The translations under genes and the position numbers were made by a program. The notes under the pieces were generated by a model. It did not search any database, was not told the DNA's origin, and saw only the letters and a list, made by a program, of their open reading frames with translations. From assembly GCF_028462125.1 (NCBI RefSeq), contig NZ_CP115468.1, positions 1,082,001 through 1,146,000 on the forward strand: 64,000 bases of DNA. The letters run 5' to 3'. Of this stretch, positions 7,900-16,731 are shown in pieces. Each line of letters begins with the position of its first letter. Within the stretch, counting starts at the first letter, position 1. Origin of the DNA: Leptospira sp. GIMC2001 (GTDB taxonomy: Bacteria > Spirochaetota > Leptospiria > Leptospirales > Leptospiraceae).

Positions 7900-9087
7900 A
7901 TGTATAAATTCAATCAGTATGCAATAAGAAATATCTTAGTTTTTATTCTGATCTTCAATACTATAAATTGTGAAAAGGAAGAAAACGATGATTACAGCTT
8001 ACTTCTTCTATCTCTGATAAATTTAAGTAATGATAGAATTGGATATTTTGATTCAATAGAAATTTTCAATTCTAATTCGCAACTATTTGAAATGAATACT
8101 TCTCGATTGTCTGAAGCTAAAATTCAACACAAATCAACGTTGCTCAAAAATGGAAATGTGTTGATTACTGGTGGCTCTAGCGGCGCAAACAGAATTTACT
8201 CATCTGCAGATATTTATAATAATTCGACCAATGCTGTGGAAAGATTACCTGATATGCATTTCAGGCGAAACTTACACAGTCAGACTATTTTGAAGGATGG
8301 AACTGTGCTGATTGCTGGTGGCTATTGTATTTTTGGAGAGTCGGCATTGGACAAGGCGGAAATATACGATCCCAATTTGAAAGTATTCACTGTGGTTGGG
8401 TCTATGAATTACAGTCGGTGCAGTCATGGAGCCAGTTTACTTGCCGATGGAAGAGTTCTAATTGTGGGAGGTTATGATCCGAAAGCTAGAATGGCAAGAA
8501 AGGAAATGGAATTGTACGACCCAGCAACTAAATCATTTACTACAATTGGAAATTTAGTGGAAGCTAGAGAGTTTGGGATTAGATTATTGAATACGAATGA
8601 AGAAATACCAATTATTTTTGGCGGAAATGACGGAACCGATGACTTAAAAAGTATTGATGTATTAAATTCAATCACATTAGAATTTGAAAAAAAGAATCAA
8701 CTGACGGTTGCTAGAAATTCACCTAATGTAGTAAAATTTTTAGATGGAAGAATGTTGATTGCTTCTGGCCGAAACGGAACAGCCTTTATTGATACGGCTG
8801 AAATCTATGATCCAACAACCAACACTATTTCATTAATAACTTCAAAATTGAATAATGCTGCTATCGATCGGGAGCCAGTAATCCTAAACGATGGCCGAGT
8901 TTTGCTAACTGGAGGATTTTGGGGATCTGGTAAAGGTGCTTTGAATAGATCCGAATTCTATGATCCCGTGCAAAACGCTTTTATCGAAGGTCCTCAATTG
9001 ACAAGATCGCGACATGGCCAGAATGCAACTCTATTAAATGATGGAAATGTGTTAATTACTGGTGGCCGAAATTTAGCAACGCCATAG
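7900..9087 (+). CDS. Kelch-repeat lipoprotein
   Basis: A 395-residue protein with a signal sequence and degenerate lipobox (TINC, Cys near residue 25). The mature part holds about six Kelch-type repeats of roughly 50 residues. Each has a core of the form LLxDGxVLIxGG followed by AEIYDP, as in LKNGNVLITGG, LKDGTVLIAGG, LADGRVLIVGG, LDGRMLIASG, LNDGRVLLTGG and LNDGNVLITGG. Such repeats fold into a beta-propeller. A surface-anchored binding role is plausible. The protein ends soon after the last repeat core, so the propeller may close with N-terminal strands. Confidence 0.88.
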   Translation: MYKFNQYAIRNILVFILIFNTINCEKEENDDYSLLLLSLINLSNDRIGYFDSIEIFNSNSQLFEMNTSRLSEAKIQHKSTLLKNGNVLITGGSSGANRIYSSADIYNNSTNAVERLPDMHFRRNLHSQTILKDGTVLIAGGYCIFGESALDKAEIYDPNLKVFTVVGSMNYSRCSHGASLLADGRVLIVGGYDPKARMARKEMELYDPATKSFTTIGNLVEAREFGIRLLNTNEEIPIIFGGNDGTDDLKSIDVLNSITLEFEKKNQLTVARNSPNVVKFLDGRMLIASGRNGTAFIDTAEIYDPTTNTISLITSKLNNAAIDREPVILNDGRVLLTGGFWGSGKGALNRSEFYDPVQNAFIEGPQLTRSRHGQNATLLNDGNVLITGGRNLATP

Positions 9088-9214
9088 ATAAAATTACATT
9101 GATTAATTTATTTTTATACGATTATTTATTCAAACAGTGAATTTTTAAAATATGTTCTTGATATAACTAGTCATTAGATTGTAGTAATAATTTAGGTTAT
9201 ACTTAAATATGCAA

Positions 9215-10096
9215 ATGCTCAAGATCAAAATATTCTTATTAGCTGCAATAAGTCTGCTCTCAGCCTATGCAATCAGTCCGAATGACGTCCATGAATCAGA
9301 AAGGTACAGTTCCGAAAGAAACCAACTCATGGATTTGCATGACGGTTATTTTGAGATTAACCCGCAAGACTTTATCGGCAAATACGAAGATTATTTGGCT
9401 TTATTCTGGGATGACGTTACCATTAAATTATACTATTCTAATATTTTAGAGAGATATGGATACGTTGAAGAATCTAAGAACGTGTTGAGAAAGATGGAAG
9501 AAGAATTGGTATCTAAATCCAATGAGCACTATGGAACTTACCGTACAGTCCTAGGTTATCAGTTGTATTTTGCAAGAAGGCTGAATGACCAAAAAGAGTT
9601 TGATCGAGTAAATAAGAAATTAAGTAACTTGAATAACAAATCTTCGGGTTTCTTAAAGGAAAAATATACTTGGGTAAAAATTGATGATATTTTAAAAACT
9701 GGAAGATGTCCTTCAAAACAAGAATTCTCTTATTTAAGCGGTGCATTGAAGCGCGATGATGCCAAGATCAAAATTCCTATGCCAACAATTGTTTTCATTC
9801 GTTTGCATTTCGATTTATTGATAGATGAGAATTGTATTGACCAAGCTTCATTAATATATAGTAAATTTGAGAAACTATCTCTTAACTCCAAAGGTAAAGA
9901 GTTTTACCGTGTATTGTTTGAATTGTTGCAATCTGATATAAGATTGAGAGAAAATATAGATCTTGGAAAGTCACAAGCAATCGATAAAATTTATAATTCA
10001 ATTGAGAAAAAAGTTCAAACGTCTATTCATGCACCGTGGATTTTGGATGAAATTTCGTATCGAAGAAAGCGCATCACGGAGTTAGAAAATTTATGA
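9215..10096 (+). CDS. Exported hypothetical protein with helical repeats
   Basis: A 293-residue protein with a cleavable-looking signal peptide (MLKIKIFLLAAISLLSAYA). The start is taken at the ATG at 9215; an ATG at 9209 is also in frame. The mature part is helical and charged, with a TPR-like segment (residues about 60-120: KLYYSNILERYGYVEESKNV). It is likely periplasmic. No lipobox cysteine is present, unlike its neighbours. No specific family is recognised. Confidence 0.75.
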   Translation: MLKIKIFLLAAISLLSAYAISPNDVHESERYSSERNQLMDLHDGYFEINPQDFIGKYEDYLALFWDDVTIKLYYSNILERYGYVEESKNVLRKMEEELVSKSNEHYGTYRTVLGYQLYFARRLNDQKEFDRVNKKLSNLNNKSSGFLKEKYTWVKIDDILKTGRCPSKQEFSYLSGALKRDDAKIKIPMPTIVFIRLHFDLLIDENCIDQASLIYSKFEKLSLNSKGKEFYRVLFELLQSDIRLRENIDLGKSQAIDKIYNSIEKKVQTSIHAPWILDEISYRRKRITELENL

Positions 10097-10332
10097 TCAG
10101 ATTGGAAATATCAAAACTCTAAATAAAATTAGCTCTAGATAGATTTAGATGTTGTTGAACGATCGTTTTAATTAATGTAAAATTGTAATAATTTTGATAT
10201 ACTTTTATCAAAATCTAATTTAAATAATGTAATAAAATAGAAATATTAGTATATTAGATCAGTTATGGCAAACTGTTCACAAAGCTAAAATAAATTATTT
10301 CTTAAAAAATTCTGTCTCGCACAAGCGCTTAT

Positions 10333-10348
10333 TAAAGTCTGGACTTTA
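10333..10348. promoter_or_regulatory. Perfect inverted repeat just before a chemoreceptor start
   Basis: TAAAGTC and GACTTTA form perfect seven-base arms around a two-base centre, ending four bases before the ATG at 10353. No other ribosome binding site is evident there. It could be an operator or an mRNA hairpin over the initiation region. The role is inference. Confidence 0.4.
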
Positions 10349-10352
10349 GACA

Positions 10353-11888
10353 ATGAAATCCAACGAATCTTCAGAAATTATAAAATCACGCAGACATAAA
10401 TCCGATAAATTTTTTCTAATTCTTCTCCTACTGCATATACCAATTAGTTTACTCTTTGCTTGGGATCACGGAACCATCTATCAGGTTGGAATCATGAGCT
10501 GCGCTTTAGGATTATTGATTGTTATCTCTCATTATATTTTTAAGGGCAAATATATTTTATCCTTTATGAATGGATTGTTTTTGATGAGCTTTTCTGCAAT
10601 CTTGATCCATGCGCAATTGGGTCGGATAGAAATGCATTTTCATATTTTTGGTGCCTTGGCTTTTCTATTGATATATATGGATTGGAAAATTCTGCCATTT
10701 ACTGCGGGATTTATTGCTGTCCATCATCTTGCTGGAAATTTGCTTCAATCTCTTGAAATCAAAATCAACGAAATTCCTATTCGTGTATTCAATTATGGTT
10801 GTGGATGGGATATTGTCTTTCTCCATGCTGGATTTGTTGTTTTTGAAACTGCTATTTTAATTTATCTGGCTTATGTGATTCGCTCGGAGATTGATAAGCA
10901 AATTAATACAAATGATACGCTCATGGAAATGTCAGGGAATATAAAAAGGATCGTTAATCTAGTTCAGACAAATACGATTGATTTCTCGAATAATGCAGAT
11001 AAGATTGATAAAATTACCGCAGAATTTCGTTCGAGTTTTGCGGATCAATCAACGAATGTAGAAGAAATTTCCGCTGCAACAGAAGAAACGGCTGCATCAA
11101 CTCAACATATGCTTGTAGGTGCCAATAAACAAATTCAAGAGATAGATCATATTATCCAGCTCAACAACCAGTTGGAGAATCAGAATAATCAATTTGTAGA
11201 AAAAATAAATAAAAATCGAAATTTAATCAACGGAGCAGCTTCGAATGTAAAGGAAACTGGTTCGAATTTTGAAATTTTGCTTCGATCAATGCAAACGAGT
11301 GTAGAAGATTCAGAAAGTATGAACGAAATTTTGAATTTAATCGGAGACATAGCGGACAAAGTGAATCTACTTTCATTAAATGCATCTATTGAGGCGGCAA
11401 GGGCAGGAGATGCTGGTCGTGGATTTGCGGTGGTTGCCCAAGAAGTTGCAAAGCTCGCCGATTCTACAGCCAAGGCTACAAAAGATATTTCCACTATTTC
11501 TAATAAAATTTCGAATATTATTCAATCGAACTATAACAAAACAATCGAAATTGATGAGAAGAAAAAAAAATTCCTAATGAGTATTGAAAGTTCCGTTCAG
11601 TCTTCGTTGGAAATATCCACAGAGATTGAGAAGACTAAATCTTTGATTTCTAATCAGAACTCAGCTATTGAAAAGTTTTTCAAATTTGCCAATGAAATCC
11701 AGGTCTCTTCCAAAGAGCAAGCTCATAGCATGGATGAAATATCCAAATCGATTTTAGATATAAATCTCAAAACACAAGAAAATCTAAGTACAACGTCAAC
11801 AATCGCTGATTCAATTCAGGAAAGCCGCAAAATATTTGAATTGATTCGAGATGATGTCCAGAATTTAGAAAATGCGTTGAAGTCATAG
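10353..11888 (+). CDS. Methyl-accepting chemotaxis protein with histidine-rich membrane domain
   Basis: A 511-residue chemoreceptor. Residues about 18-178 form six membrane helices with short loops and no periplasmic sensor domain. Histidines cluster in or near these helices: His86, His95, His97, His124, His125 and His158. Residues about 200-511 are the cytoplasmic signalling domain, with the hairpin-tip block [20 protein letters not shown] typical of receptors that contact CheA and CheW. No HAMP domain is obvious. The histidines could bind haem or a metal, which would fit the SCO1-type gene that begins two bases downstream, but ligand and function are inference. The ATG lies just after a perfect inverted repeat. 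Confidence 0.92.
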   Translation: MKSNESSEIIKSRRHKSDKFFLILLLLHIPISLLFAWDHGTIYQVGIMSCALGLLIVISHYIFKGKYILSFMNGLFLMSFSAILIHAQLGRIEMHFHIFGALAFLLIYMDWKILPFTAGFIAVHHLAGNLLQSLEIKINEIPIRVFNYGCGWDIVFLHAGFVVFETAILIYLAYVIRSEIDKQINTNDTLMEMSGNIKRIVNLVQTNTIDFSNNADKIDKITAEFRSSFADQSTNVEEISAATEETAASTQHMLVGANKQIQEIDHIIQLNNQLENQNNQFVEKINKNRNLINGAASNVKETGSNFEILLRSMQTSVEDSESMNEILNLIGDIADKVNLLSLNASIEAARAGDAGRGFAVVAQEVAKLADSTAKATKDISTISNKISNIIQSNYNKTIEIDEKKKKFLMSIESSVQSSLEISTEIEKTKSLISNQNSAIEKFFKFANEIQVSSKEQAHSMDEISKSILDINLKTQENLSTTSTIADSIQESRKIFELIRDDVQNLENALKS

Positions 11889-11890
11889 CT

Positions 11891-12454
11891 ATGAAACTCA
11901 AGATCATAGGAGTTATAGTCGGGATAATTAGTATATCTTTATTTTCTATTGTGGATGTTAGTTCAATTTTTGGTGCAAGAGAAGTAAATATAGACTTGGA
12001 GAATCACTGGATCGATCAATCAGGGAATACTCTTGATCTTAGAAGTTCAGATCATTGGACGTTAATTTACTCTGGCTTTGTTGGATGTGGTTCAACTTGT
12101 CCAGTCGCTATACAGAAGATGTATTCGTTATCTCCAATTTTCAAAAGAGAAAATATCCAATTGGTATTTTTATCAACGGATCCTTTGCTATCTCCGTCTG
12201 AACTACAAGATTATCTGGATTCTCAAACGAATGAAAATTATAAAATGACCGGTTATATAGATAAATTTGGCGATCCTGCAAATTCCCTTAGAAAACTAAA
12301 ATTGTTCTTATACCAAGGAATGAATAGTCACCATTCAGGTGATTTTATATTAACCTCTCCAAATGGATCAGAGGCCTATATTTTGAATGATATCAATGAG
12401 GGTAAGATTTTGCCAATCGTGCAAAATTCTCAAAAATTGTCTAAATTACTTTGA
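11891..12454 (+). CDS. SCO1/SenC family copper/thiol protein
   Basis: A 187-residue protein with an N-terminal membrane anchor (residues 3-25) and a thioredoxin-like fold of the SCO1/SenC family. The copper-binding pair is Cys66 and Cys70 in GFVGCGSTCP, and the third ligand is probably His147 or His148 in the later HHSGDF segment. Family members deliver copper to the CuA site of cytochrome oxidase or act as thiol reductases. The gene starts two bases after the chemoreceptor stop, so the two are almost certainly cotranscribed, an unusual pairing. No oxidase genes are in the window. Confidence 0.85.
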   Translation: MKLKIIGVIVGIISISLFSIVDVSSIFGAREVNIDLENHWIDQSGNTLDLRSSDHWTLIYSGFVGCGSTCPVAIQKMYSLSPIFKRENIQLVFLSTDPLLSPSELQDYLDSQTNENYKMTGYIDKFGDPANSLRKLKLFLYQGMNSHHSGDFILTSPNGSEAYILNDINEGKILPIVQNSQKLSKLL

Positions 12455-12552
12455 AATTTTCAATACAATACAATAAAATAAGCTCTATCTTTTTTCTAAT
12501 GCGTATTCTAAGAACAGACAAAAGAAATAAGAATAGAGCTCGTTCTAATCAG

Positions 12553-12574
12553 AACCTTGTTTAAAGGTTTTTTT
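12553..12574 (+). terminator. Rho-independent terminator
   Basis: AACCTT and AAGGTT form a six-base stem around a short loop and are followed by five further T residues on the plus strand. It lies between the convergent genes ending at 12454 and 12573 and would end the chemoreceptor-SCO transcript. Longer arms AGCTCTAT at 12481 and ATAGAGCT at 12533 flank it more loosely. Confidence 0.65.
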
Positions 12575-12977
12575 AGTGAGATACTGCTCTTGGAAGCTTC
12601 TTCGCTTGAGCAACCCATCTTTCTACTTTAACAAGTGCAGGTGCTATTCGAACCAATTTTTTCTTTGCATTGGTTGCGAGCATTCCTTCATAAAGATTTT
12701 TAGGCACTCTTTTTGAAAGTTCAACGACTGAATCAACGCCTGCTTCTTCAAGAAGATCTGCATATTCTGATCCTACGCCTTTGATTCTGAATAAATCCAC
12801 ATGATTCACCCATTCAAGAATTAATTTCGCACTAATTCCTGAGTCTTTTACAATTTGCTTTCTTCCTTCGGGAGTTCCGCCTTTCTTTAGTAAATCATTT
12901 GTTGATCTTACTCCAGCTTTACGTAATGTATCAGCATATTTAGGTCCGATACCTTCTACTTCTTCTAATTTTGCCAT
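12573..12977 (-). CDS. DUF4332 helix-hairpin-helix protein
   Basis: A 134-residue protein with two helix-hairpin-helix-like units: VEGIGPKYADTLRKAG near residues 7-22 and IKGVGSEYADLLEEAG near residues 64-79. This duplicated pattern and length match DUF4332 proteins. Such motifs contact nucleic acid backbone non-specifically, so a DNA-binding role is plausible, but the family has no assigned function that I can state. It lies 36 bases downstream of the DUF937 gene on the same strand, so the two may be cotranscribed. Confidence 0.82.
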   Translation of the reverse strand: MAKLEEVEGIGPKYADTLRKAGVRSTNDLLKKGGTPEGRKQIVKDSGISAKLILEWVNHVDLFRIKGVGSEYADLLEEAGVDSVVELSKRVPKNLYEGMLATNAKKKLVRIAPALVKVERWVAQAKKLPRAVSH

Positions 12978-13013
12978 TTAGTTGTTTTCCTTATTCTTCT
13001 ATTCAATAAAAAA

Positions 13014-13616
13014 TTATCTATTCTTTAAAAATGCGCCCAGAAGCTGACCGCCGATTTTTAAAGCATCATCACCGATCTGCCCATCACCATTACTATCAAG
13101 TAGGCTTTTGAACATTGAAACTGCGCCTGGAACAGCAGAACCTACTTCATTTTCTTCTTCAGCGAGATTTGCTGCAAGCTCAGTTGGGGATAAATTTTTC
13201 TGTGTCATATATTTACCCAAAAGACCAAGAACAATTGGAGCAAGCATAGAAAGGATCTGTGTTGACTTATCTTTATCAATACCAGCCATTGTGCCAATAG
13301 TTTCCGCGATTCCAGAACTATTTGATCCGATAAGATGCTTCAAAATTCCTTGTCCTTCTTTAAGATCACTTTTTTCTATATAACCAGCTACGTTTTCTAA
13401 AATTGAACCGTCATGGTCTTTTGCTAATGCTTTAGCAAGACTTTCAGCTCCTTTCTCTTCTTGAGAGTTCTTGGACATAGCTTGTATAATCAAAGGTATT
13501 GCGATAGTTGCAGCTGTGGTTACTTGGGTTGAATTGAGATCGAGTTTGCTTGACATCTGATCACTGGTTGATCCATTCAGAAGTTCAAGAATTGTAGGTA
13601 ATAATTGTAGACTCAT
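13014..13616 (-). CDS. DUF937 family protein
   Basis: A 200-residue soluble protein rich in Ala, Leu and Ser, with the layout of DUF937 proteins: an N-terminal helical half (ATIAIPLIIQAMSKN) and a repeated hydrophobic segment LSMLAPIVLGLLGKYM. Near residue 174 the sequence DSNGDGQIGDD resembles an EF-hand or dockerin-type calcium loop. No signal peptide is present. DUF937 proteins have no established function that I can cite. It is first in a two-gene minus-strand unit with the DUF4332 gene. Confidence 0.82.
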   Translation of the reverse strand: MSLQLLPTILELLNGSTSDQMSSKLDLNSTQVTTAATIAIPLIIQAMSKNSQEEKGAESLAKALAKDHDGSILENVAGYIEKSDLKEGQGILKHLIGSNSSGIAETIGTMAGIDKDKSTQILSMLAPIVLGLLGKYMTQKNLSPTELAANLAEEENEVGSAVPGAVSMFKSLLDSNGDGQIGDDALKIGGQLLGAFLKNR

Positions 13617-13861
13617 AGTGGTTGAAATTAATTTTATATTCTAAAATGTCAAAAACTTATTTATTTCGGGTGATAATTTTTGTTTTTAAACTGATTTATT
13701 TTAGATTGGTATTGGAGGAAAATTCAAAACTAAATCCAACACGAATTTGTTTTTTAAATTTTGTAATTATTTATTTATAAGGTATTGAATGCTTGAAAGA
13801 AAAGTCGGATATTATATGCTTCTGTAAACGAAATATCGATTACAATATTAAACATTTCCAT

Positions 13862-14326
13862 TCATTGATTCTTTTGGTCCACTGCTATGTCAAAATGCAA
13901 AACTTCTTCCCGAATTCCTAGGGATTCATATAACTTAATTGCGGGATCGTCGCCGTAGTCCGCTTGAACGTATATCACATAGGCATTTTTATCGCTCGCA
14001 ATTCTTTTCAATTCTAAAATTAGATTTCTCGCAATCCCTTTTCGACGGTAGAGCTCAGCTACAGCAAGGTCATAGATATATATTTCCTTTTGTTCCATTT
14101 CAAATTTTTCAAGAACGTAAGCGACCAAACCGCCAAGAACCTTTCCATTTTCGAGCGCGACCAAGCAAATGAAGTTATCTTTTTTTAGGAGGTTTTCGAG
14201 ATAAAGTTTATTGGGAGGCGAATGATGGTATCTTTCTGGGTCTTCGAAAGCTTCACCAAAAAGAAAGTTCAGTTCTTGAAGCAAGGCTACATCACCAAAA
14301 TCCAATGTTTTGTATTCAATAAGCAT
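13862..14326 (-). CDS. AAC(3)-I-like aminoglycoside N-acetyltransferase
   Basis: A 154-residue GNAT-fold acetyltransferase. The acetyl-CoA motif A is RRKGIA at residues 94-99. The protein matches what I remember of gentamicin AAC(3)-I enzymes in long stretches: EIYIYDLAV at 81-89, AYVIYVQADYGDDPA at 115-129, and LGIREEV plus HFDI at the end. Length also agrees. The expected reaction is acetyl transfer from acetyl-CoA to the 3-amino group of aminoglycosides. Whether it confers resistance here, or acts on a native substrate, cannot be read from sequence. No integron, insertion sequence or mobile marker is adjacent, and base composition matches its neighbours, so it looks like a resident gene. 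Confidence 0.88.
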   Translation of the reverse strand: MLIEYKTLDFGDVALLQELNFLFGEAFEDPERYHHSPPNKLYLENLLKKDNFICLVALENGKVLGGLVAYVLEKFEMEQKEIYIYDLAVAELYRRKGIARNLILELKRIASDKNAYVIYVQADYGDDPAIKLYESLGIREEVLHFDIAVDQKNQ

Positions 14327-14443
14327 AATTTTTAATATAGAAATACATTGATCGAAAATAAAATCAAGATATTTCTTGAGATTCTAATTTAAAAATCGAT
14401 TTGCTAGATTTTTGAAAAATTCGATTTTTAATTTATACAGTCA

Positions 14444-15061
14444 TCATTTTCCAATTAGTATCTTGTATTCGTTGGGAATTTCCACACCTTGGAAATGGTT
14501 TGTTAATCCGAATAGAATCATAGCAGTGATACAAATTCCGAAAATGAAGATGAATTTAGCCTGGACTTTGGGAGTTAGGTTTAAAATGCTAATCTTCATT
14601 TTTTTGCTGTGAATGCTTGCAATATGTCCAAAAAAAGAAATGATCGCAAGACTGTAATAAGGTATGAAAAAGAGATTGAAAGGAAAGGAATTTAAGCCGG
14701 CAACACCAAAGTAGAAGTTTGTATCGAGGTTGAGCAAGGTTCTTCCTGTCAAAACGGCACCAATATGTATCACAAAGAAGAATGCTAAATAAAGACCAGA
14801 CCAAATCTGAAGTTTCTCAAAGTTGTTTGAAGCAGATTTTCTTTTGTTTTTAAAGAGTTTTATTCCAGAAAAAATCTGCACTGCCACGGCGCTGAGTAAG
14901 ATTGTTTCTATGATTATATTTCGATAGAAAATTCTAAGAGTATTCATGATCTCAATATGTATAGCGTCACCAAAAATACTGGATATATGATTGAATAAAT
15001 GCAACCCGACGAAGAGGGTAATTACCATTCCTGAAATGTAATGAAGTTTTTTAGTTGTCAA
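14444..15061 (-). CDS. Multi-pass membrane protein with conserved-looking histidines
   Basis: A 205-residue integral membrane protein with about five hydrophobic helices. Histidines sit in or near several helices (HYISGMVITLFVGLHLFNH in the first, FFVIHIGAV in the third, SFFGHIASIH in the fourth). Such a pattern is seen in small cytochrome b-like haem-binding membrane proteins, but I cannot assign a family. It stands alone on the minus strand, 114 bases downstream of an NTF2-like gene. Confidence 0.72.
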   Translation of the reverse strand: MTTKKLHYISGMVITLFVGLHLFNHISSIFGDAIHIEIMNTLRIFYRNIIIETILLSAVAVQIFSGIKLFKNKRKSASNNFEKLQIWSGLYLAFFFVIHIGAVLTGRTLLNLDTNFYFGVAGLNSFPFNLFFIPYYSLAIISFFGHIASIHSKKMKISILNLTPKVQAKFIFIFGICITAMILFGLTNHFQGVEIPNEYKILIGK

Positions 15062-15175
15062 TGTATTTTCCTTTTTTTATAAAATCAAAAAAAGATCCTA
15101 ATATAGATCATACTTGGATTACACTGTAAGCCTGTCAAATGGAAAATCTGATTGTTTTCTATAATTTTGAATTTT

Positions 15176-15547
15176 TCATTCTATGATTTCTACAGAACTG
15201 CCTGCGATTATTTGCCAATTCTGATCGAATTCTTTCCATATTCTCATATAGCTAAAATTTCCATTAATTTCATGAGCACCATAACTTGCCTCTAAATGTA
15301 TAACGGAAATTACAATTGCAATATTATCAACGATAGTTATTTTTCTGTCTTTGAGTGTGATTTCTTTGATTTTAAATAAACCCTTTCTATAGTTCTCGAG
15401 ATCCATTTCTTTTGTTACGGTTTGTCCGTTAGGAATAGTGAAGACCAAATCTTTGTGAATCAATTTGTCTAGTGCGGATACGTTTCCTAACTTCATCGCA
15501 ATGATTAATTGATCTTCATTTTCTGTGATAGTATTGAGAATGTTCAT
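15176..15547 (-). CDS. NTF2-like / SnoaL-type protein (DUF4440-like)
   Basis: A 123-residue protein with the pattern of small NTF2-like proteins: a first helix with ITENEDQLIIAMKLGNV, the element LDKLIHKDLVFTIPNG, strands with ITIVDNIAIVISVIHLEA, and the closing strand WKEFDQNWQIIAGSSVEI. This matches DUF4440/SnoaL-like domains of similar size. The specific substrate or function is unknown. No signal peptide is present. The gene is divergent from the polymerase cassette that starts at 15870. Confidence 0.82.
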   Translation of the reverse strand: MNILNTITENEDQLIIAMKLGNVSALDKLIHKDLVFTIPNGQTVTKEMDLENYRKGLFKIKEITLKDRKITIVDNIAIVISVIHLEASYGAHEINGNFSYMRIWKEFDQNWQIIAGSSVEIIE

Positions 15548-15869
15548 TTATTTTATTTTAAATTGTCTTATGAGAAGGCAACTTTTTTGAAAGAAATATT
15601 GCATCCTCAATCTAAAAAGTATATTCATGGGATTGTGATTTGGACTTTGTAATTCTCATTGCAATCTTCATCAATCAACGAGGGAATCATGTTCCCTGCT
15701 GGCATAAGCGGACGGGAATAAATTATGTCACATTACTCGTGTCATCAAATAAGGAGCCAGTTCAGAAATATTCTTATTGCGAGCTTGCCATTTCGGTAAA
15801 TTTTTTAAGCATACTTATATTTACTATTTATTTGTTTACTTGATTTGTCGAAGTTTTATATTGAACTTT
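15548..15869. other. Intergenic region before the polymerase cassette
   Basis: About 320 bases between two divergent genes should hold both promoters. I see a perfect short inverted repeat at 15681-15697, listed separately. There is no TTTG-N5-CAAA match, the box reported for Leptospira LexA. The open frame at 15640-15843 has no ribosome binding site and is probably chance. Confidence 0.5.
15681..15697. promoter_or_regulatory. Perfect inverted repeat upstream of the polymerase cassette
   Basis: AGGGAA and TTCCCT form perfect six-base arms around TCATG, about 175 bases upstream of the start at 15870. A second GGGAA follows at 15714-15718, so alternative pairing is possible. A repressor site is a reasonable guess, but no regulator is known. 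Confidence 0.35.
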
Positions 15870-16430
15870 ATGGAATCCTCAATTTCCGACACAAAAAACG
15901 CAATCCTTCTTGTTGGTAAGGAGGCAAACCATGTCACGCACGAGCTACTCGCTTCTTTGAGTGCGAAGGGTGTTTCGATTCATGTGGTGGATTGTGGTAT
16001 GAGTTTTCGTGCATTTCGATTGGCAGATTCAACCAAGGGTTTGGATTTTCCCGTCTTGCATGAAGTGCTTGTTCAGAGGGCTTTTACCCCATACCAACTT
16101 ATGGATTTTATCAACGGCCTACTGCTGGATCGTGATAACTTAGAACGAAAGTCTCGTCTCTATGCCTTTCTTGCTCCGTCTAAGGAATTTTTTGACAAAG
16201 ATATTAAAGAGGATGAACGCAGGTTCTTACTCGAGAGCTTGGTTGCAAAATTCAATCAGTTGCAAGAAGAGGGATTTTCCCTTTTGATTTCGGAATCGAG
16301 AACCAAAGAAGAGTTAGCTTATGACACGTATATTTTACATCTAAAAGAAGCAGTTCACTGTAAATTGATTGAACCAATCAGACAGAAGGAGATTGATAAT
16401 GGGAAGAACAGTAGGTCCTTATTCTCGTAA
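15870..16430 (+). CDS. RecA/Rad51-like protein lacking a clear Walker A, first gene of polymerase cassette
   Basis: A 186-residue protein from the ATG at 15870; a TTG at 15777 would add a hydrophobic extension without a ribosome binding site. The segments VSIHVVDCGMSFRAFRLA, then VLVQRAFTPYQLMDFI, have the order and spacing of the strand and helix elements after the P-loop in RadA/Rad51-type proteins. The expected Walker A site is only GKEANHVT, so ATP hydrolysis is doubtful. The fold assignment is by eye and moderate. The last 32 bases overlap the next gene, and the polymerase gene follows. By analogy with ImuA, it may be an accessory factor for the polymerase. Confidence 0.65.
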   Translation: MESSISDTKNAILLVGKEANHVTHELLASLSAKGVSIHVVDCGMSFRAFRLADSTKGLDFPVLHEVLVQRAFTPYQLMDFINGLLLDRDNLERKSRLYAFLAPSKEFFDKDIKEDERRFLLESLVAKFNQLQEEGFSLLISESRTKEELAYDTYILHLKEAVHCKLIEPIRQKEIDNGKNSRSLFS

Positions 16431-16725
16431 TATTCAGAGTCTAGCTGACGAACGTTTTGGAGATTTTCGTCGTGGACTTGCGCGTAAGCATCAAGAGGCA
16501 TTTGACGATATCATGCGAACTGCTAAGGGGCATTTGGCGGCTGGAGTCATGGCATCCAATCCTTATTCGATCGAGACGATTTTGCTATCATCTCTCATTG
16601 AGGTTAAGACAACATTGAATGATATGGATAAGAAATTTGCCAAGCTTGAAGCTGATATTGCGTCAATTCGTGCGAGGGGTATCGACCATGCCGATCTTGA
16701 CCAGACTTCTACTGATTCTTGTTAG
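16399..16725 (+). CDS. Small helical protein, second gene of polymerase cassette
   Basis: A 108-residue protein starting at the ATG at 16399, chosen because AAGGAG lies eight bases upstream. It overlaps the preceding gene by 32 bases. The N-terminal half is basic (SRNIQSLADERFGDFRRGLA). The C-terminal part (TTLNDMDKKFAKLEADIASI) is a likely coiled coil. No enzyme motif is visible. It ends six bases before the polymerase start, so translational coupling is likely. A scaffold or recruitment role is inferred only from position. Confidence 0.75.
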   Translation: MGRTVGPYSRNIQSLADERFGDFRRGLARKHQEAFDDIMRTAKGHLAAGVMASNPYSIETILLSSLIEVKTTLNDMDKKFAKLEADIASIRARGIDHADLDQTSTDSC

Positions 16726-16731
16726 TGTTCC

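Noticed and set aside
15640..15843. Plus-strand open frame of 67 codons before the polymerase cassette
   Set aside because: It has no ribosome binding site, spans the inverted repeat and lies where promoters are expected. The product looks like translated AT-rich spacer.
15548..15869. LexA-type operator before the polymerase cassette
   Set aside because: I looked for TTTG-N5-CAAA on this stretch and found no match, so SOS control by LexA is not supported by sequence here.
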